This document shows, in pieces, positions 47,120 through 56,285 of a DNA stretch of 64,000 nucleotides. This DNA comes from Oxalicibacterium flavum (GTDB taxonomy: Bacteria; Pseudomonadota; Gammaproteobacteria; Burkholderiales; Burkholderiaceae_D), in the NCBI RefSeq assembly GCF_014635065.1, contig NZ_BMCG01000003.1, positions 620,001 to 684,000 on the forward strand. Reading direction: 5' to 3'. A program made the position numbers and the translations under genes. Each line of letters begins with the position of its first letter. Position 1 is the stretch's first letter. The notes beneath the pieces are model-generated. The model searched no databases. It saw only the letters and a list, made by a program, of their open reading frames with translations, and was not told where the DNA came from.

Positions 47120-49033
47120 ATGTCCGTATCCGTTTCACGGAGCGCCGCTCGCGCGTTTCCGCCGCTCGCCATTGCCCTGGCCGTTTCTTCCATTTTTTCC
47201 ACGCCGGCCCTTGCTCAGGCTGCACATCCGGAATCCCTAGAGGCCGTGGTGGTGACGGCTTCGCGTACACCACAGAAAGCGGGTGAGGTGCTTGCCGATC
47301 ATATCGTCATCACTGCAGAGGAGATTCGCGAATCCGGTCAGACGTCTCTTGCCGACCTGCTGCAGACCAAGCGCAGTATCGAGATCAAGCGCAACGGTGG
47401 CCCCGGTACCGATACCGAAGTCTATATTCGTGGTGGCAATGGCAAGCAGACTCTGTTGCTGATTGATGGTGTGCGGAGTGTTTCTTCCACGTCTGGTACC
47501 GCAATGTGGTCTGCCGTTCCGTTGTCGCAGATCGAACGCGTGGAAATCGTGATGGGGCCATTGAGCAGCCTGTATGGCGCGGATGCGGTTGGTGGCGTGA
47601 TACAGGTGTTCACCAAGAAAGGTCATGGCGCACCGCAACTGACTTTTTCGGCGGGGGCTGGTTCCGATGGCGAGCAGGCATACAGTGCCGGTATTTCCGG
47701 TTCGACCGAGGGCGATCACCGCGTTCGCTATTCCCTGAATGCGTCGCACGAGAAAGCGGATGGTTTTTCGGTGCGTCCGGCACGAGTGGTGAATCCCTCC
47801 ACCGGCAGCGTAACCTCCTACGATCCGGACAAGGATGGTTACACCAAGCGCAGTCTGAATGGTCAGGTCTCCTGGGAGCTGGCGCAGGGACACGAGATTG
47901 GCGCCATGTTCCTCAATAGCTATAACCGTGCCGACATCGATAACTCCGGTATCCCGGTGTTCAAGCCTTACATGGTCAATGAGGTGGATGTCTATTCGGC
48001 ATACAGTCGCAATCGCTTGTCGGACAACTGGATCAGTTTGTTCCAGGTGTCGCGATCCTATACGCGCCAGCAGAGTTTTTCCTCGGCCACGCCGGGTGTG
48101 AATAATTCCAAGCAGGACAATTTCAGCTGGCAGAACGATATTTCCATCGGCAAGGACTTGCTGCAGGTATTGCTGGAACGGCGCGAGGAGAGTGTCTTCA
48201 ATACTGCCCAGGCATTGCAGAACCGGAGCCGGAACAACAACTCCATCGCATTTGCCTATCAGGCCAATCGTGGCAATCACCAGGGCAGTGCCAGCGTGCG
48301 CTATGACGATAGTTCGGTTTATGGCTCCAAGGTGACCGGCGGACTCGGCTATGGGTACCGCTTCGACCAGAACTGGCGCGTCAACGGCAGTGTGGCGACG
48401 AGCTTCCGCGCGCCGACCTATAACGATCTCTATTATGCGTATTCCGGGAATCCTACCTATGGCAATCCCGATGCGAAGCCGGAGAAGGGCAAGAATGCCG
48501 AAATTGGCGTGCACTATGACAACGGCCGAACCCATTTCAGTGCCGTTTATTACCGGAATGCGTTGACGGACATGCTGGCAGCCGAGCCATGCGCCAACGG
48601 TGCTCCGGGTCAGTGCACCTATAACGTCGATAGGGCCTTGCTGACTGGCGTATCGCTGGAAGCCGGCAGCAGATTCGGCAGCTATCGCCTGTTCGGTTCG
48701 CTTGATATCCAGGATCCGCGTGATGAAACGACCGATACGCTGATCGCGCGCCGCGCTAAATACCATGGCACGGTTGGCTTCAGCCACACGGCGGGCGCGA
48801 TCAAATCGGGCGCCGACATTGTTTTTTCCGGATATCGTTACGACCAGAGCGAGCACAAGGATAGATTGGGCGGCTACGCATTGCTGAACCTCCATGCCAG
48901 CTATGATCTGAATGACGACTGGCAATTGTTCGGCCGCTGGAACAATGCGCTGGACAAGAAATACGAATTCGCACGCGGTTACCAGACGCAGGGTTCGAAC
49001 GTCTTTGTGGGTATTCGCTACGGCTTCAAGTAG
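47120..49033 (+). CDS. btuB: TonB-dependent vitamin B12 receptor BtuB
   Basis: A 637-residue outer-membrane receptor: signal peptide cleaved near PALAQA, TonB box EAVVVTASR, a plug with YIRGGNGKQTLLLIDGVR and PLSSLYGADAVGGVIQV, then a barrel ending in the aromatic VFVGIRYGFK. Sequence is BtuB-like, and it is followed by btuC and btuD. A riboswitch controls it. Confidence 0.93.
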   Translation: MSVSVSRSAARAFPPLAIALAVSSIFSTPALAQAAHPESLEAVVVTASRTPQKAGEVLADHIVITAEEIRESGQTSLADLLQTKRSIEIKRNGGPGTDTEVYIRGGNGKQTLLLIDGVRSVSSTSGTAMWSAVPLSQIERVEIVMGPLSSLYGADAVGGVIQVFTKKGHGAPQLTFSAGAGSDGEQAYSAGISGSTEGDHRVRYSLNASHEKADGFSVRPARVVNPSTGSVTSYDPDKDGYTKRSLNGQVSWELAQGHEIGAMFLNSYNRADIDNSGIPVFKPYMVNEVDVYSAYSRNRLSDNWISLFQVSRSYTRQQSFSSATPGVNNSKQDNFSWQNDISIGKDLLQVLLERREESVFNTAQALQNRSRNNNSIAFAYQANRGNHQGSASVRYDDSSVYGSKVTGGLGYGYRFDQNWRVNGSVATSFRAPTYNDLYYAYSGNPTYGNPDAKPEKGKNAEIGVHYDNGRTHFSAVYYRNALTDMLAAEPCANGAPGQCTYNVDRALLTGVSLEAGSRFGSYRLFGSLDIQDPRDETTDTLIARRAKYHGTVGFSHTAGAIKSGADIVFSGYRYDQSEHKDRLGGYALLNLHASYDLNDDWQLFGRWNNALDKKYEFARGYQTQGSNVFVGIRYGFK

Positions 49034-49063
49034 TCCTTTGTAAAATAGCGGCTGTTCCACGGA

Positions 49064-49109
49064 CGCGCATGCATCGCTTCTATCAAGGCCGATGCATGCG
49101 CGAATTTTT
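49064..49109 (+). terminator. Hairpin between btuB and btuC (terminator or attenuator)
   Basis: A perfect 13-pair stem CGCGCATGCATCG/CGATGCATGCGCG with a 13-base loop, followed by AATTTTTAT. It lies 33 bases before the btuC start and could end or dampen read-through from btuB. Confidence 0.6.
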
Positions 49110-49141
49110 ATCGGGAAAGAAATCCGCATGGAGTTGACCTC

Positions 49142-50191
49142 ATGACTGCCGCCACGCATCGCATGACGTATGCCGCGCCTCGCAGCGCGGCACGGGCGTG
49201 GACGGTCCTTTGCTTGTTGGCGCTGATTTCGCTGGCAAGTCTGGTCATTGCCTGCATCATGGGATCGGTGGCGCTGCCGTTGTCGGAGATCGTCGGCGCA
49301 TTGCGTGAACTCGCAAACGGCACGTCCTCGACCATGGCCGCCACGCTGGTCGAACTGCGACTGAGCCGCGCGCTGTCGGCCTTCGTCACCGGTGCCACGC
49401 TGGCATTGGCCGGCGTGATGATGCAGGCGCTGCTCCGCAATCCCCTGGCCGAACCTTATGTGCTGGGCGTGTCGGGCGGGGCGGCAGTCGGCGCGCTGGG
49501 AGCGATGCTGCTGTTCTCGATCGGCTGGCTGGTCGATGTGGCTGCCTTCGGCGGCGCGATCGCGATTTCCTTCCTGCTCTATTTCCTGGCGCGGCGCGAT
49601 CTGCGCGGCGCCGTGCATTCCGACGGCAGCGCGCCCCTGCTGCTGCTGACCGGCGTGGTGCTCGCTTCCGGCTGCGGCGCGCTGGTGACATTGATGCTGT
49701 CGATCGCGCCGGACAATCGTCTGCGCGGCATGGTGTTCTGGCTGATCGGCGATCTGTCGGGTACACAGTTCCGCTGGCTGCCGTGGCTGGTGCTGCTGGC
49801 TGCGCTCGCTTTCTCGGCACGCGCGGCGCGTGCCATCAACGTCATGGCGCTGCATGCGGAAGCGGCGGCCACGCTCGGCATCGCGGTTGCCAAATATCGC
49901 GTCGGCCTGTTCCTGTGCGCGGCATTGCTGACGGCCAGCGCGGTCAGCAATGCGGGCAGCATCGGCTTCGTCGGTCTGATCGTGCCGCATGCGTGCCGCT
50001 TCCTGTTCGGCCCCGATCATCGGCTGCTGCTGCCGGCTGCCACGCTGGTCGGCGGCGCCTTCCTGGTGCTGGCCGATACGCTGGCGCGTACCGTGGTGGC
50101 TCCCCAGCAATTGCCGGTCGGTGTCATCACGGCGATGATCGGCGTGCCGGTGTTCCTGCTGCAGTTGCACCAGTTGCGGAGGCGCGCATGA
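49142..50191 (+). CDS. btuC: Vitamin B12 ABC transporter permease BtuC (FecCD family)
   Basis: A 349-residue inner-membrane permease with about ten helices. Family blocks: ELRLSRALSAFVTGATLALAG, MMQALLRNPLAEPYVLGVSGGA and SIGFVGLIVPHACRFLFGPDHR, which contacts the ATPase. GGAG lies upstream of the ATG. The stop overlaps the btuD start. Confidence 0.92.
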   Translation: MTAATHRMTYAAPRSAARAWTVLCLLALISLASLVIACIMGSVALPLSEIVGALRELANGTSSTMAATLVELRLSRALSAFVTGATLALAGVMMQALLRNPLAEPYVLGVSGGAAVGALGAMLLFSIGWLVDVAAFGGAIAISFLLYFLARRDLRGAVHSDGSAPLLLLTGVVLASGCGALVTLMLSIAPDNRLRGMVFWLIGDLSGTQFRWLPWLVLLAALAFSARAARAINVMALHAEAAATLGIAVAKYRVGLFLCAALLTASAVSNAGSIGFVGLIVPHACRFLFGPDHRLLLPAATLVGGAFLVLADTLARTVVAPQQLPVGVITAMIGVPVFLLQLHQLRRRA

Positions 50192-50982
50192 CCGTACAAA
50201 CGGAGGTCGGCATGCACGTGCGCAATCTGCAGCTGCGCGTGGCGGATCGCGTGCTGGTTGACGGACTCGACTGGCGCATCGGCGAGGGCGAATGCTGGTG
50301 CGTGATCGGCCGCAACGGCGCCGGCAAGAGCACCCTGCTGCGCACGCTGGCGGGCTTGCGTCCGGCGGAAGATGGAACGGTCGCCATGCATGGAAAGTCG
50401 ATTGCCGACTGGCCGCTGCAGGACCTGGCGCGCGAGCGCGCCTTTCTGCCGCAGGGGCGCAACGATGCGTTCGGCTATCGCGCGATCGAGATGGTGCTGA
50501 CCGCGCGCCATCCCTATCATGATGCGGCGTACTGGGAGTCGGACGACGACCATGCCGCCGCGCAGGAAGCCTTGCGGACGATGGATGTGATCGAGCTGGC
50601 CGAGCGCGACATCCGCACGCTGTCAGGCGGCGAGCGGCAGCGCGTGGCGATGGCCGCGGTACTGGCGCAGGATACGCCACTGATGCTGCTCGACGAGCCG
50701 ACCAGCGCGCTCGATCTCGCGCATCAGGTCGGCATGATGAAACTGCTGGCCGAGCTGTGCCGCGCCCGCGGAAGGTCGGTCGTCATGGTCAGCCACGACC
50801 TGAATCTGGCGCACGGCGTCGCCACCCATGCACTGCTGCTGATGGGCGACGGCCGCTGGCATGCGGGACCGGTGGACGAGGTGATGCAGGCGCCGCTGTT
50901 GAGCGCCTGCCTCGGTCACCCGATCGAGATCGTGCGTCATGGACAACGCGCCATTTACCTGGCGGCGGAGGAAGAACGATGA
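50188..50982 (+). CDS. btuD: Vitamin B12 ABC transporter ATPase BtuD
   Basis: A 264-residue ABC ATPase: Walker A GRNGAGKST (41-49), Q-loop in FLPQGRND, signature LSGGERQR, Walker B LMLLDEP and H-loop VSHDLN. ATG 50188 overlaps the btuC stop (ATGA) and was chosen over the longer open frame. The context with btuC and btuF assigns corrinoid import over iron-siderophore import. Confidence 0.92.
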   Translation: MTVQTEVGMHVRNLQLRVADRVLVDGLDWRIGEGECWCVIGRNGAGKSTLLRTLAGLRPAEDGTVAMHGKSIADWPLQDLARERAFLPQGRNDAFGYRAIEMVLTARHPYHDAAYWESDDDHAAAQEALRTMDVIELAERDIRTLSGGERQRVAMAAVLAQDTPLMLLDEPTSALDLAHQVGMMKLLAELCRARGRSVVMVSHDLNLAHGVATHALLLMGDGRWHAGPVDEVMQAPLLSACLGHPIEIVRHGQRAIYLAAEEER

Positions 50983-51617
50983 GTGAAAAAACGGAAGCTG
51001 CAGGTGCAGTAAGCGACGACGGTCTCGCCGAACGGCACAACGCGCGCATGGCGCGCAAGAAGGAAGTCGTGGACAAGAAGATCGCCGCTGCCAAGCGCGA
51101 TGCCGGCGTATTGCTGGTGACCTGCGGCAACGGCAAGGGCAAGAGTTCAAGCGCTTTCGGTATGGTGGCGCGCGCGCTCGGCCATGGCATGAAAGTCGGC
51201 GTCGTGCAGTTCATCAAGGGCGCGATCCCGACCGGCGAGGAAAAATTCTTCCGGCGCTTTCCGGAGGAAGTCAGCTTTCACGTGATGGGCGAGGGCTACA
51301 CCTGGGAAACGCAGAACCGCGAGCGCGACGTCGAGAAGGCGCAGCTTGCATGGGCGCGCGCCAAGGAATTGCTGACGGATGACAGCATCGGTCTGATCGT
51401 GCTCGACGAACTCAATATCGCGCTGAAGTACAAGTATCTCGACGTGCAGCAGGTGATCGCCGACCTGCGCGCACGCCCGGCCATGCAGCACGTAGTGGTG
51501 ACGGGCCGCGGCGCGCCGCCGGAACTGATCGAGGCGGCCGACACCGTGACCGAGATGCAGCTGGTCAAGCATGCATTCGCCGCTGGCATCGCGGCCCAGC
51601 CCGGCGTGGAGTGGTGA
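50979..51617 (+). CDS. cobO: Cob(I)yrinic acid a,c-diamide adenosyltransferase
   Basis: A 212-residue CobA/CobO/BtuR-type ATP:corrinoid adenosyltransferase that adds the upper 5'-deoxyadenosyl ligand. Atypical P-loop GNGKGKSS (50-57), then VGVVQFIKG, TWETQNRERD and IVLDELNIALKY. The start overlaps the btuD stop. Confidence 0.95.
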   Translation: MSEKTEAAGAVSDDGLAERHNARMARKKEVVDKKIAAAKRDAGVLLVTCGNGKGKSSSAFGMVARALGHGMKVGVVQFIKGAIPTGEEKFFRRFPEEVSFHVMGEGYTWETQNRERDVEKAQLAWARAKELLTDDSIGLIVLDELNIALKYKYLDVQQVIADLRARPAMQHVVVTGRGAPPELIEAADTVTEMQLVKHAFAAGIAAQPGVEW

Positions 51618-51619
51618 CG

Positions 51620-52915
51620 ATGGCCAGCGCACGCATGCTGATGATCTCCGGCATTGCATCGGGACAGGGCAAGACCACGGTGACCGCCGCCATCGCGCGC
51701 AGGCTGGTGCGGGAAGGGCGGCGCGTGCGCGTCTTCAAGACCGGCCCCGATTACCTGGACCCGATGATCCTGCAGCGCGCCTGCGGTGGCGAGGTCTATG
51801 CGCTCGACCTGTGGATGGTCGGACTCGACGCCTGCAAGCGCCTGCTGGTCGAGGCGGCCGAGGAAGCCGACGTGGTGCTGATCGAAGGCGTGATGGGACT
51901 CTACGACGGCGATCCGTCGTCCGCCGACCTGGCGCAGGCGTTCGGCGTGCCGGTCGTGACCGTGGTCGATGCCGGCAAGATGGCGCGCACGGTCGGCGCC
52001 GTGGTGCTCGGCCTGCAGCAGTACGGTCCCGTCAAACTGGCGGGCGTGGTCCTGAACCGTATTGCCAGCGACAACCACCGCAACCAGATCGTGCAGGGAC
52101 TGCGGGATATGCCGGTGCTCGCGACCCTGCCCAGGCAGACCGAATCGCTGCCCGAGCGTCATCTTGGTTTGGTGCAGCCCGATGAGATCGCGCATGTCGA
52201 TCAACTGCTCGACCGGCTGGCCGATGCCATCGCGCTCGACATGCCGGCATGGGAGGCGATCGCGCCGGTCGAAGTCATGCCCGATGAACCGTCCGCGCCA
52301 CCCGCGCAATTGCTGGCCGGACGCAGGATCGCGGTGGCGCGCGATGCCGCGTTCGCCTTCGCCTATCACGCCAATCTCGCCTGTCTGCGCGCGCTTGGTG
52401 CGGAACTGGTTTTCTTCGCGCCGCTGGCCGACGAGCCGGTGCCGGCCGATGCGAATGGCGTTTATATTCCGGGCGGCTACCCGGAACTGCATTGCGCCAC
52501 GCTGGCGTCCGCTGCGCGCTGGCAGCAGTCGATGCGTGACGCGCACGCGCGCAAGGTGCCGATCCTGGCCGAATGCGGCGGCATGATGGCGATTACCGAA
52601 TCGATCACCGATGCCGATGGCAAGGCCTGGGCCATGCCTGGCCTGCTGCCGGGGCGCGTCGCGATGCAGCCGCGGATCGCCGGTCTCGGCATGCAGTCGC
52701 TGGCGACCGAAGACGGTGAACTGCGCGGCCACGCCTTTCATTATTCGACGCTGGAAACGGGACTGTCGCCGGTCGGCGAAACCATCCGCCGTTCCAACGG
52801 CGCGGTCGGCGAGGCCGTCTATCGCCACGGTTCGCTGACGGCCACCTATTTCCACGCCTACTTCGCCTCCAACCCGGCGGCGACGGCACGCCTGTTCCTG
52901 CCGGAGCAGGCATGA
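51620..52915 (+). CDS. cobB: Cobyrinate a,c-diamide synthase
   Basis: A glutamine-dependent ATP ligase of 431 residues that amidates the a and c side chains of cobyrinic acid. It has an N-terminal dethiobiotin-synthase-like P-loop (ASGQGKTTVTAA) and a C-terminal class I glutaminase with the nucleophile in LAECGGMM and a histidine in FHYSTLE. ATG 51620 is eight bases after GGAG and three after the cobO stop. GTG codons just upstream were rejected. Confidence 0.94.
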   Translation: MASARMLMISGIASGQGKTTVTAAIARRLVREGRRVRVFKTGPDYLDPMILQRACGGEVYALDLWMVGLDACKRLLVEAAEEADVVLIEGVMGLYDGDPSSADLAQAFGVPVVTVVDAGKMARTVGAVVLGLQQYGPVKLAGVVLNRIASDNHRNQIVQGLRDMPVLATLPRQTESLPERHLGLVQPDEIAHVDQLLDRLADAIALDMPAWEAIAPVEVMPDEPSAPPAQLLAGRRIAVARDAAFAFAYHANLACLRALGAELVFFAPLADEPVPADANGVYIPGGYPELHCATLASAARWQQSMRDAHARKVPILAECGGMMAITESITDADGKAWAMPGLLPGRVAMQPRIAGLGMQSLATEDGELRGHAFHYSTLETGLSPVGETIRRSNGAVGEAVYRHGSLTATYFHAYFASNPAATARLFLPEQA

Positions 52916-53460
52916 CGCGCATGCTCGTGATCGGCGGCGCGCGCTCGGGCAAGAGCGCGCATGCCGAGGCGCTGGCGCTCGCCAGCGGCCGCAGGCTTGT
53001 CTATGTCGCCACCGCGCAATCCGGCGACGAGGAGATGGCGCAGCGCATCGCGCATCACCGTGCGCGCCGCGATCAGGCATGGACCACGGTTGAGGCGCCG
53101 ATCGCGCTGGCCGAGGCGATCGCACGCCACAGCGCGCCCGATACCGTGGTGCTCGTCGATTGCCTGACGGTATGGCTGTCCAATCTGCTGTTTGCCGAAC
53201 GGATCGAATTTCCGGAAGTCGGACCGATCGAAGCGCCGGCCGTGTTCCATGCACAACGCGTCGCCTTGCTCGATGCACTGGCAAACGTGCAGGGCGATGT
53301 CATCCTGGTCAGCAACGAAGTGGGGCAGGGCATCATCCCGACCGGCGCCGTGACGCGCTGGTATGTCGATGAAGCGGGCCGCCTGAACCAGGCCATCGCG
53401 GCCGTGTGCGATCGCGCGGTGCTGGTGGTCGCCGGGCTGCCGCTGCAACTGAAAGGCTGA
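52912..53460 (+). CDS. cobU: Adenosylcobinamide kinase / adenosylcobinamide-phosphate guanylyltransferase
   Basis: A bifunctional 182-residue enzyme that phosphorylates adenosylcobinamide and then transfers GMP. P-loop GGARSGKS (8-15), [10 protein letters not shown] with the GMP-accepting histidine, [13 protein letters not shown] and [11 protein letters not shown]. The start overlaps the cobB stop. Confidence 0.95.
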   Translation: MTRMLVIGGARSGKSAHAEALALASGRRLVYVATAQSGDEEMAQRIAHHRARRDQAWTTVEAPIALAEAIARHSAPDTVVLVDCLTVWLSNLLFAERIEFPEVGPIEAPAVFHAQRVALLDALANVQGDVILVSNEVGQGIIPTGAVTRWYVDEAGRLNQAIAAVCDRAVLVVAGLPLQLKG

Positions 53461-53461
53461 C

Positions 53462-54403
53462 ATGCTGGCTGGCCTGACGTTCGACATGGTGGCGCTGCTG
53501 GTCTGGCTCGGTCTTGCGCTCGACCGCCTGCTCGGCGAGCCGCGCCGCTGGCATCCGCTGGCCGGATTCGGCAACGTCGCGGCGCTGATCGAGCGACGCA
53601 TGAATGACAAGGATGCCGGCCGCCTGCGCGGCATGCTGGCGTGGCTGCTGGCAGTGCTGCCTTTGGTGGCGGCGAGCTGGTTCGCGATCGCGATGCTGGC
53701 GCAACTGCATTTCTTCCTTGCGCTGGCGGCGCACGTGCTGATGCTGTACTTCGGCCTCGGCCTGCGCAGCCTGCGCGACCACATCATGCCGATTGCCGCT
53801 GCGCTGCAGGCGGGCGACCTGCCGCTGGCGCGCTCGTTGACTTCTCGCATCGTCAGCCGCGACACCGCGCAATTGCCGGAAGCCGATCTCGCCAAGGCCG
53901 GTGTCGAATCGCTGCTCGAAAACGGCAACGACGCGGTCTTTGCCACGCTGTTCTGGTTCGTGATCGCCGGCGGTCCCGGCGCCGTGCTGTTCCGGCTCGC
54001 GAACACCCTGGATGCGATGTGGGGCTACCGGACTGCGCGCTTCCTGCATTTCGGCTGGGCCGCCGCGCGCATCGACGACCTGCTGAATCTGGCGCCGGCG
54101 CGCCTGACCGCCTTGTCCTATGCCGCGCTCGGCAATACGCGGCTCGCCTGGCAATGCTGGCGTGCGCAGGCGCCGCAGTGGAGCAGTCCGAACGCGGGAC
54201 CGGTGATGGCGGCGGGTGCCGGCGCGCTCGCGATCTCGCTAGGCGGCGCGGCAGTCTATGACGGCGAACTCGAACAACGCCCCACGCTCGGCAGCGGACC
54301 ACGCGCGACCGGCAAGGACATCGCACGCGCCTGGAAGCTGGTGGCGGGTACAGCTTGGCTGTGGATGGGCGTGATTGGAATAGCGGGAGTGTGCCTTGCT
54401 TGA
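53462..54403 (+). CDS. cbiB: Adenosylcobinamide-phosphate synthase (CbiB/CobD family)
   Basis: A membrane protein of 313 residues that attaches aminopropanol (or its phosphate) to adenosylcobyric acid. Family blocks: [18 protein letters not shown] at the N terminus, [18 protein letters not shown] and [11 protein letters not shown]. It begins one base after the cobU stop and overlaps the next gene. Confidence 0.94.
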   Translation: MLAGLTFDMVALLVWLGLALDRLLGEPRRWHPLAGFGNVAALIERRMNDKDAGRLRGMLAWLLAVLPLVAASWFAIAMLAQLHFFLALAAHVLMLYFGLGLRSLRDHIMPIAAALQAGDLPLARSLTSRIVSRDTAQLPEADLAKAGVESLLENGNDAVFATLFWFVIAGGPGAVLFRLANTLDAMWGYRTARFLHFGWAAARIDDLLNLAPARLTALSYAALGNTRLAWQCWRAQAPQWSSPNAGPVMAAGAGALAISLGGAAVYDGELEQRPTLGSGPRATGKDIARAWKLVAGTAWLWMGVIGIAGVCLA

Positions 54404-55391
54404 ACACGGCGGCAACCTGCAGGCAGCAGTAACGCGCTACGGCATCCCGCGCGACGCATGGATCGATCTGTCCACCGGCATCAATCCGCATGCGTATCCG
54501 GTGCCTGCCCTGGCTGCGGATGCCTGGCATCGCCTGCCGGAAGACAGCGAGGTCTTGCTGTCCGCCGCGCGCGACTACTACGGCGCGCCGCGCCTGATCG
54601 CGGTCGCCGGTTCGCAGGCCGCGATTCAGGGCCTGCCACAACTGCGCACACGTCATGCGCCTGCTTCCAGGGTCGTGGTTGCCGAACCATCCTATGCCGA
54701 ACATGCGCATCAATGGCGGCGCGCGGGACATGCGGTGCGCGCCGTCGCGCATGCCGATCTGGCCGATGCCGTGGCGGACTGCGACGTGATGGTGGTCTGC
54801 AATCCGAACAATCCGACCGGCGAGACGGTCGCGCCGGCGACGCTGCTGCAATGGGCCGCACAACTGGCGGCGCACGGCGGCTGGTTGATCGTCGATGAGG
54901 CATTCGGAGACGTCGTGCCGGAATGGAGCGTGGCAAGCATGGCTGACCGCACCGGGTTGATCGTGCTGCGTTCGGTCGGCAAGTTCTTCGGACTGGCCGG
55001 GCTGCGCCTGGGTTTCGTGGTGGCCGAACAGGCGTTGCTGGATGCACTGGCGGAACAACTCGGGCCGTGGAGCGTCAGCGGTCCGGCACAGGAAATCGGT
55101 GTGTTGGCCTTGCGCGACCATGCGTGGCAAGAGACGACACGCGCAAACCTGCGTGCGCAGGGCCAACGCCTGCATGCGATGCTGAACGGCTTCGGTTTCC
55201 CGGCGCGCGGTTGCGACCTGTTCCAGTACTGGTCGCAGCCTAACCCGGCAACGCTGGCCGATCATCTGGCCGCGCACGGCATCTGGATCAGGCGCTTTGC
55301 GCATGGCGTGCGGCTGGGATTGCCCGCGCACGAGGACGAGTGGCAAAAACTGCAGGCCGTGCTGGCCGCGTGGAAGGATGAAAAGGAATGA
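54396..55391 (+). CDS. cobD: Threonine-phosphate decarboxylase (PLP enzyme)
   Basis: A fold type I aminotransferase-like enzyme of 331 residues that makes aminopropanol phosphate from L-threonine phosphate. Seen: [40 protein letters not shown] and the PLP lysine in [14 protein letters not shown] (about residue 196). The only possible start is TTG 54396, six bases after GGGAG, since an in-frame TAG lies at 54381. It overlaps cbiB. Confidence 0.93.
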   Translation: MLEHGGNLQAAVTRYGIPRDAWIDLSTGINPHAYPVPALAADAWHRLPEDSEVLLSAARDYYGAPRLIAVAGSQAAIQGLPQLRTRHAPASRVVVAEPSYAEHAHQWRRAGHAVRAVAHADLADAVADCDVMVVCNPNNPTGETVAPATLLQWAAQLAAHGGWLIVDEAFGDVVPEWSVASMADRTGLIVLRSVGKFFGLAGLRLGFVVAEQALLDALAEQLGPWSVSGPAQEIGVLALRDHAWQETTRANLRAQGQRLHAMLNGFGFPARGCDLFQYWSQPNPATLADHLAAHGIWIRRFAHGVRLGLPAHEDEWQKLQAVLAAWKDEKE

Positions 55392-56278
55392 AGCTGACAC
55401 ACTGGTTTTCGCTGCTGGCACTGGCCGTATCGCTGCCCGCGCAGGCGGTCGTCACGGTGCAGGACGATGCCGGCAAGACGGTTACCCTGGAACGGCCGGC
55501 GCAGCGCATCGTCTCGCTGGCGCCGCATGCGACCGAGCTGATCTTTGCCGCCGGCGGCGGCGACCGCATCGTCGGCACGGTCGGCTACAGCGACTATCCG
55601 CCGGCCGCGCTCAAGATTCCGCGCGTGGGCAATCACCAGCAAGTCGATATCGAACGCATCATCGCCTCCAAGCCCGATCTGCTGGTGGTCTGGCTGCACG
55701 GCAATTCGGAACGCCAGCTCGAGCACGTGCGCAAGCTCGGCATTCCGTTCTACTTCAGCGAGCCGAAGAAGCTCGACGACATTCCGCGCAGCATCGAGCG
55801 GCTCGGCGTGCTGATGGGGACCGAGCAGCAGGCGGCCAGGGTTGCGACACAGCAGCGCGCGCGGCTGGCGACGCTGGCCGCGCAATATCGCGAGCGGCCG
55901 GTGGTGCGCATGTTCTATCAGGTCTGGGGCAAGCCGATCTACACGCTCAATGGCAGCAACATCATGAGCGACGTGATCCGCCTGTGCGGCGGCGAGAACG
56001 TGTTCGCTTCGCTGCCTGTATCGGCGCCGACCGTCAGCACCGAGGCCGTGCTGCTGGAAAACCCGGAAGTCATGATGACCGGCGACCGTCAGGCCGAGAA
56101 ATCCGGCGGGCTCGAAATCTGGCGGCCCTACAGGAACCTGTTGGCGGTCAGGAACGACAACCTGTTCTCGGTGGATGCCGATCTCGTCAATCGCGCCGGC
56201 CCGCGCCTGATCGATGGCGCGGCGATGGTCTGCGAGAAGCTCGAGCAGGCGCGCAGCCGCCGCACGGGCACACCTTAG
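55388..56278 (+). CDS. btuF: Periplasmic cobalamin-binding protein BtuF
   Basis: A 296-residue class III periplasmic binding protein: signal peptide cleaved after LPAQA, then [18 protein letters not shown] and a second lobe with [14 protein letters not shown] and [10 protein letters not shown], as in BtuF. It delivers corrinoids to BtuCD. ATG 55388 overlaps the cobD stop. Confidence 0.92.
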   Translation: MKLTHWFSLLALAVSLPAQAVVTVQDDAGKTVTLERPAQRIVSLAPHATELIFAAGGGDRIVGTVGYSDYPPAALKIPRVGNHQQVDIERIIASKPDLLVVWLHGNSERQLEHVRKLGIPFYFSEPKKLDDIPRSIERLGVLMGTEQQAARVATQQRARLATLAAQYRERPVVRMFYQVWGKPIYTLNGSNIMSDVIRLCGGENVFASLPVSAPTVSTEAVLLENPEVMMTGDRQAEKSGGLEIWRPYRNLLAVRNDNLFSVDADLVNRAGPRLIDGAAMVCEKLEQARSRRTGTP

Positions 56279-56285
56279 AGACGGC

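Noticed and set aside
47237-50680. Minus-strand open frame of 1147 codons opposite btuB, btuC and btuD
   Set aside because: It is a composition shadow: three recognisable genes lie on the other strand, and the translated product is Arg/Gln/His-rich with no known domain.
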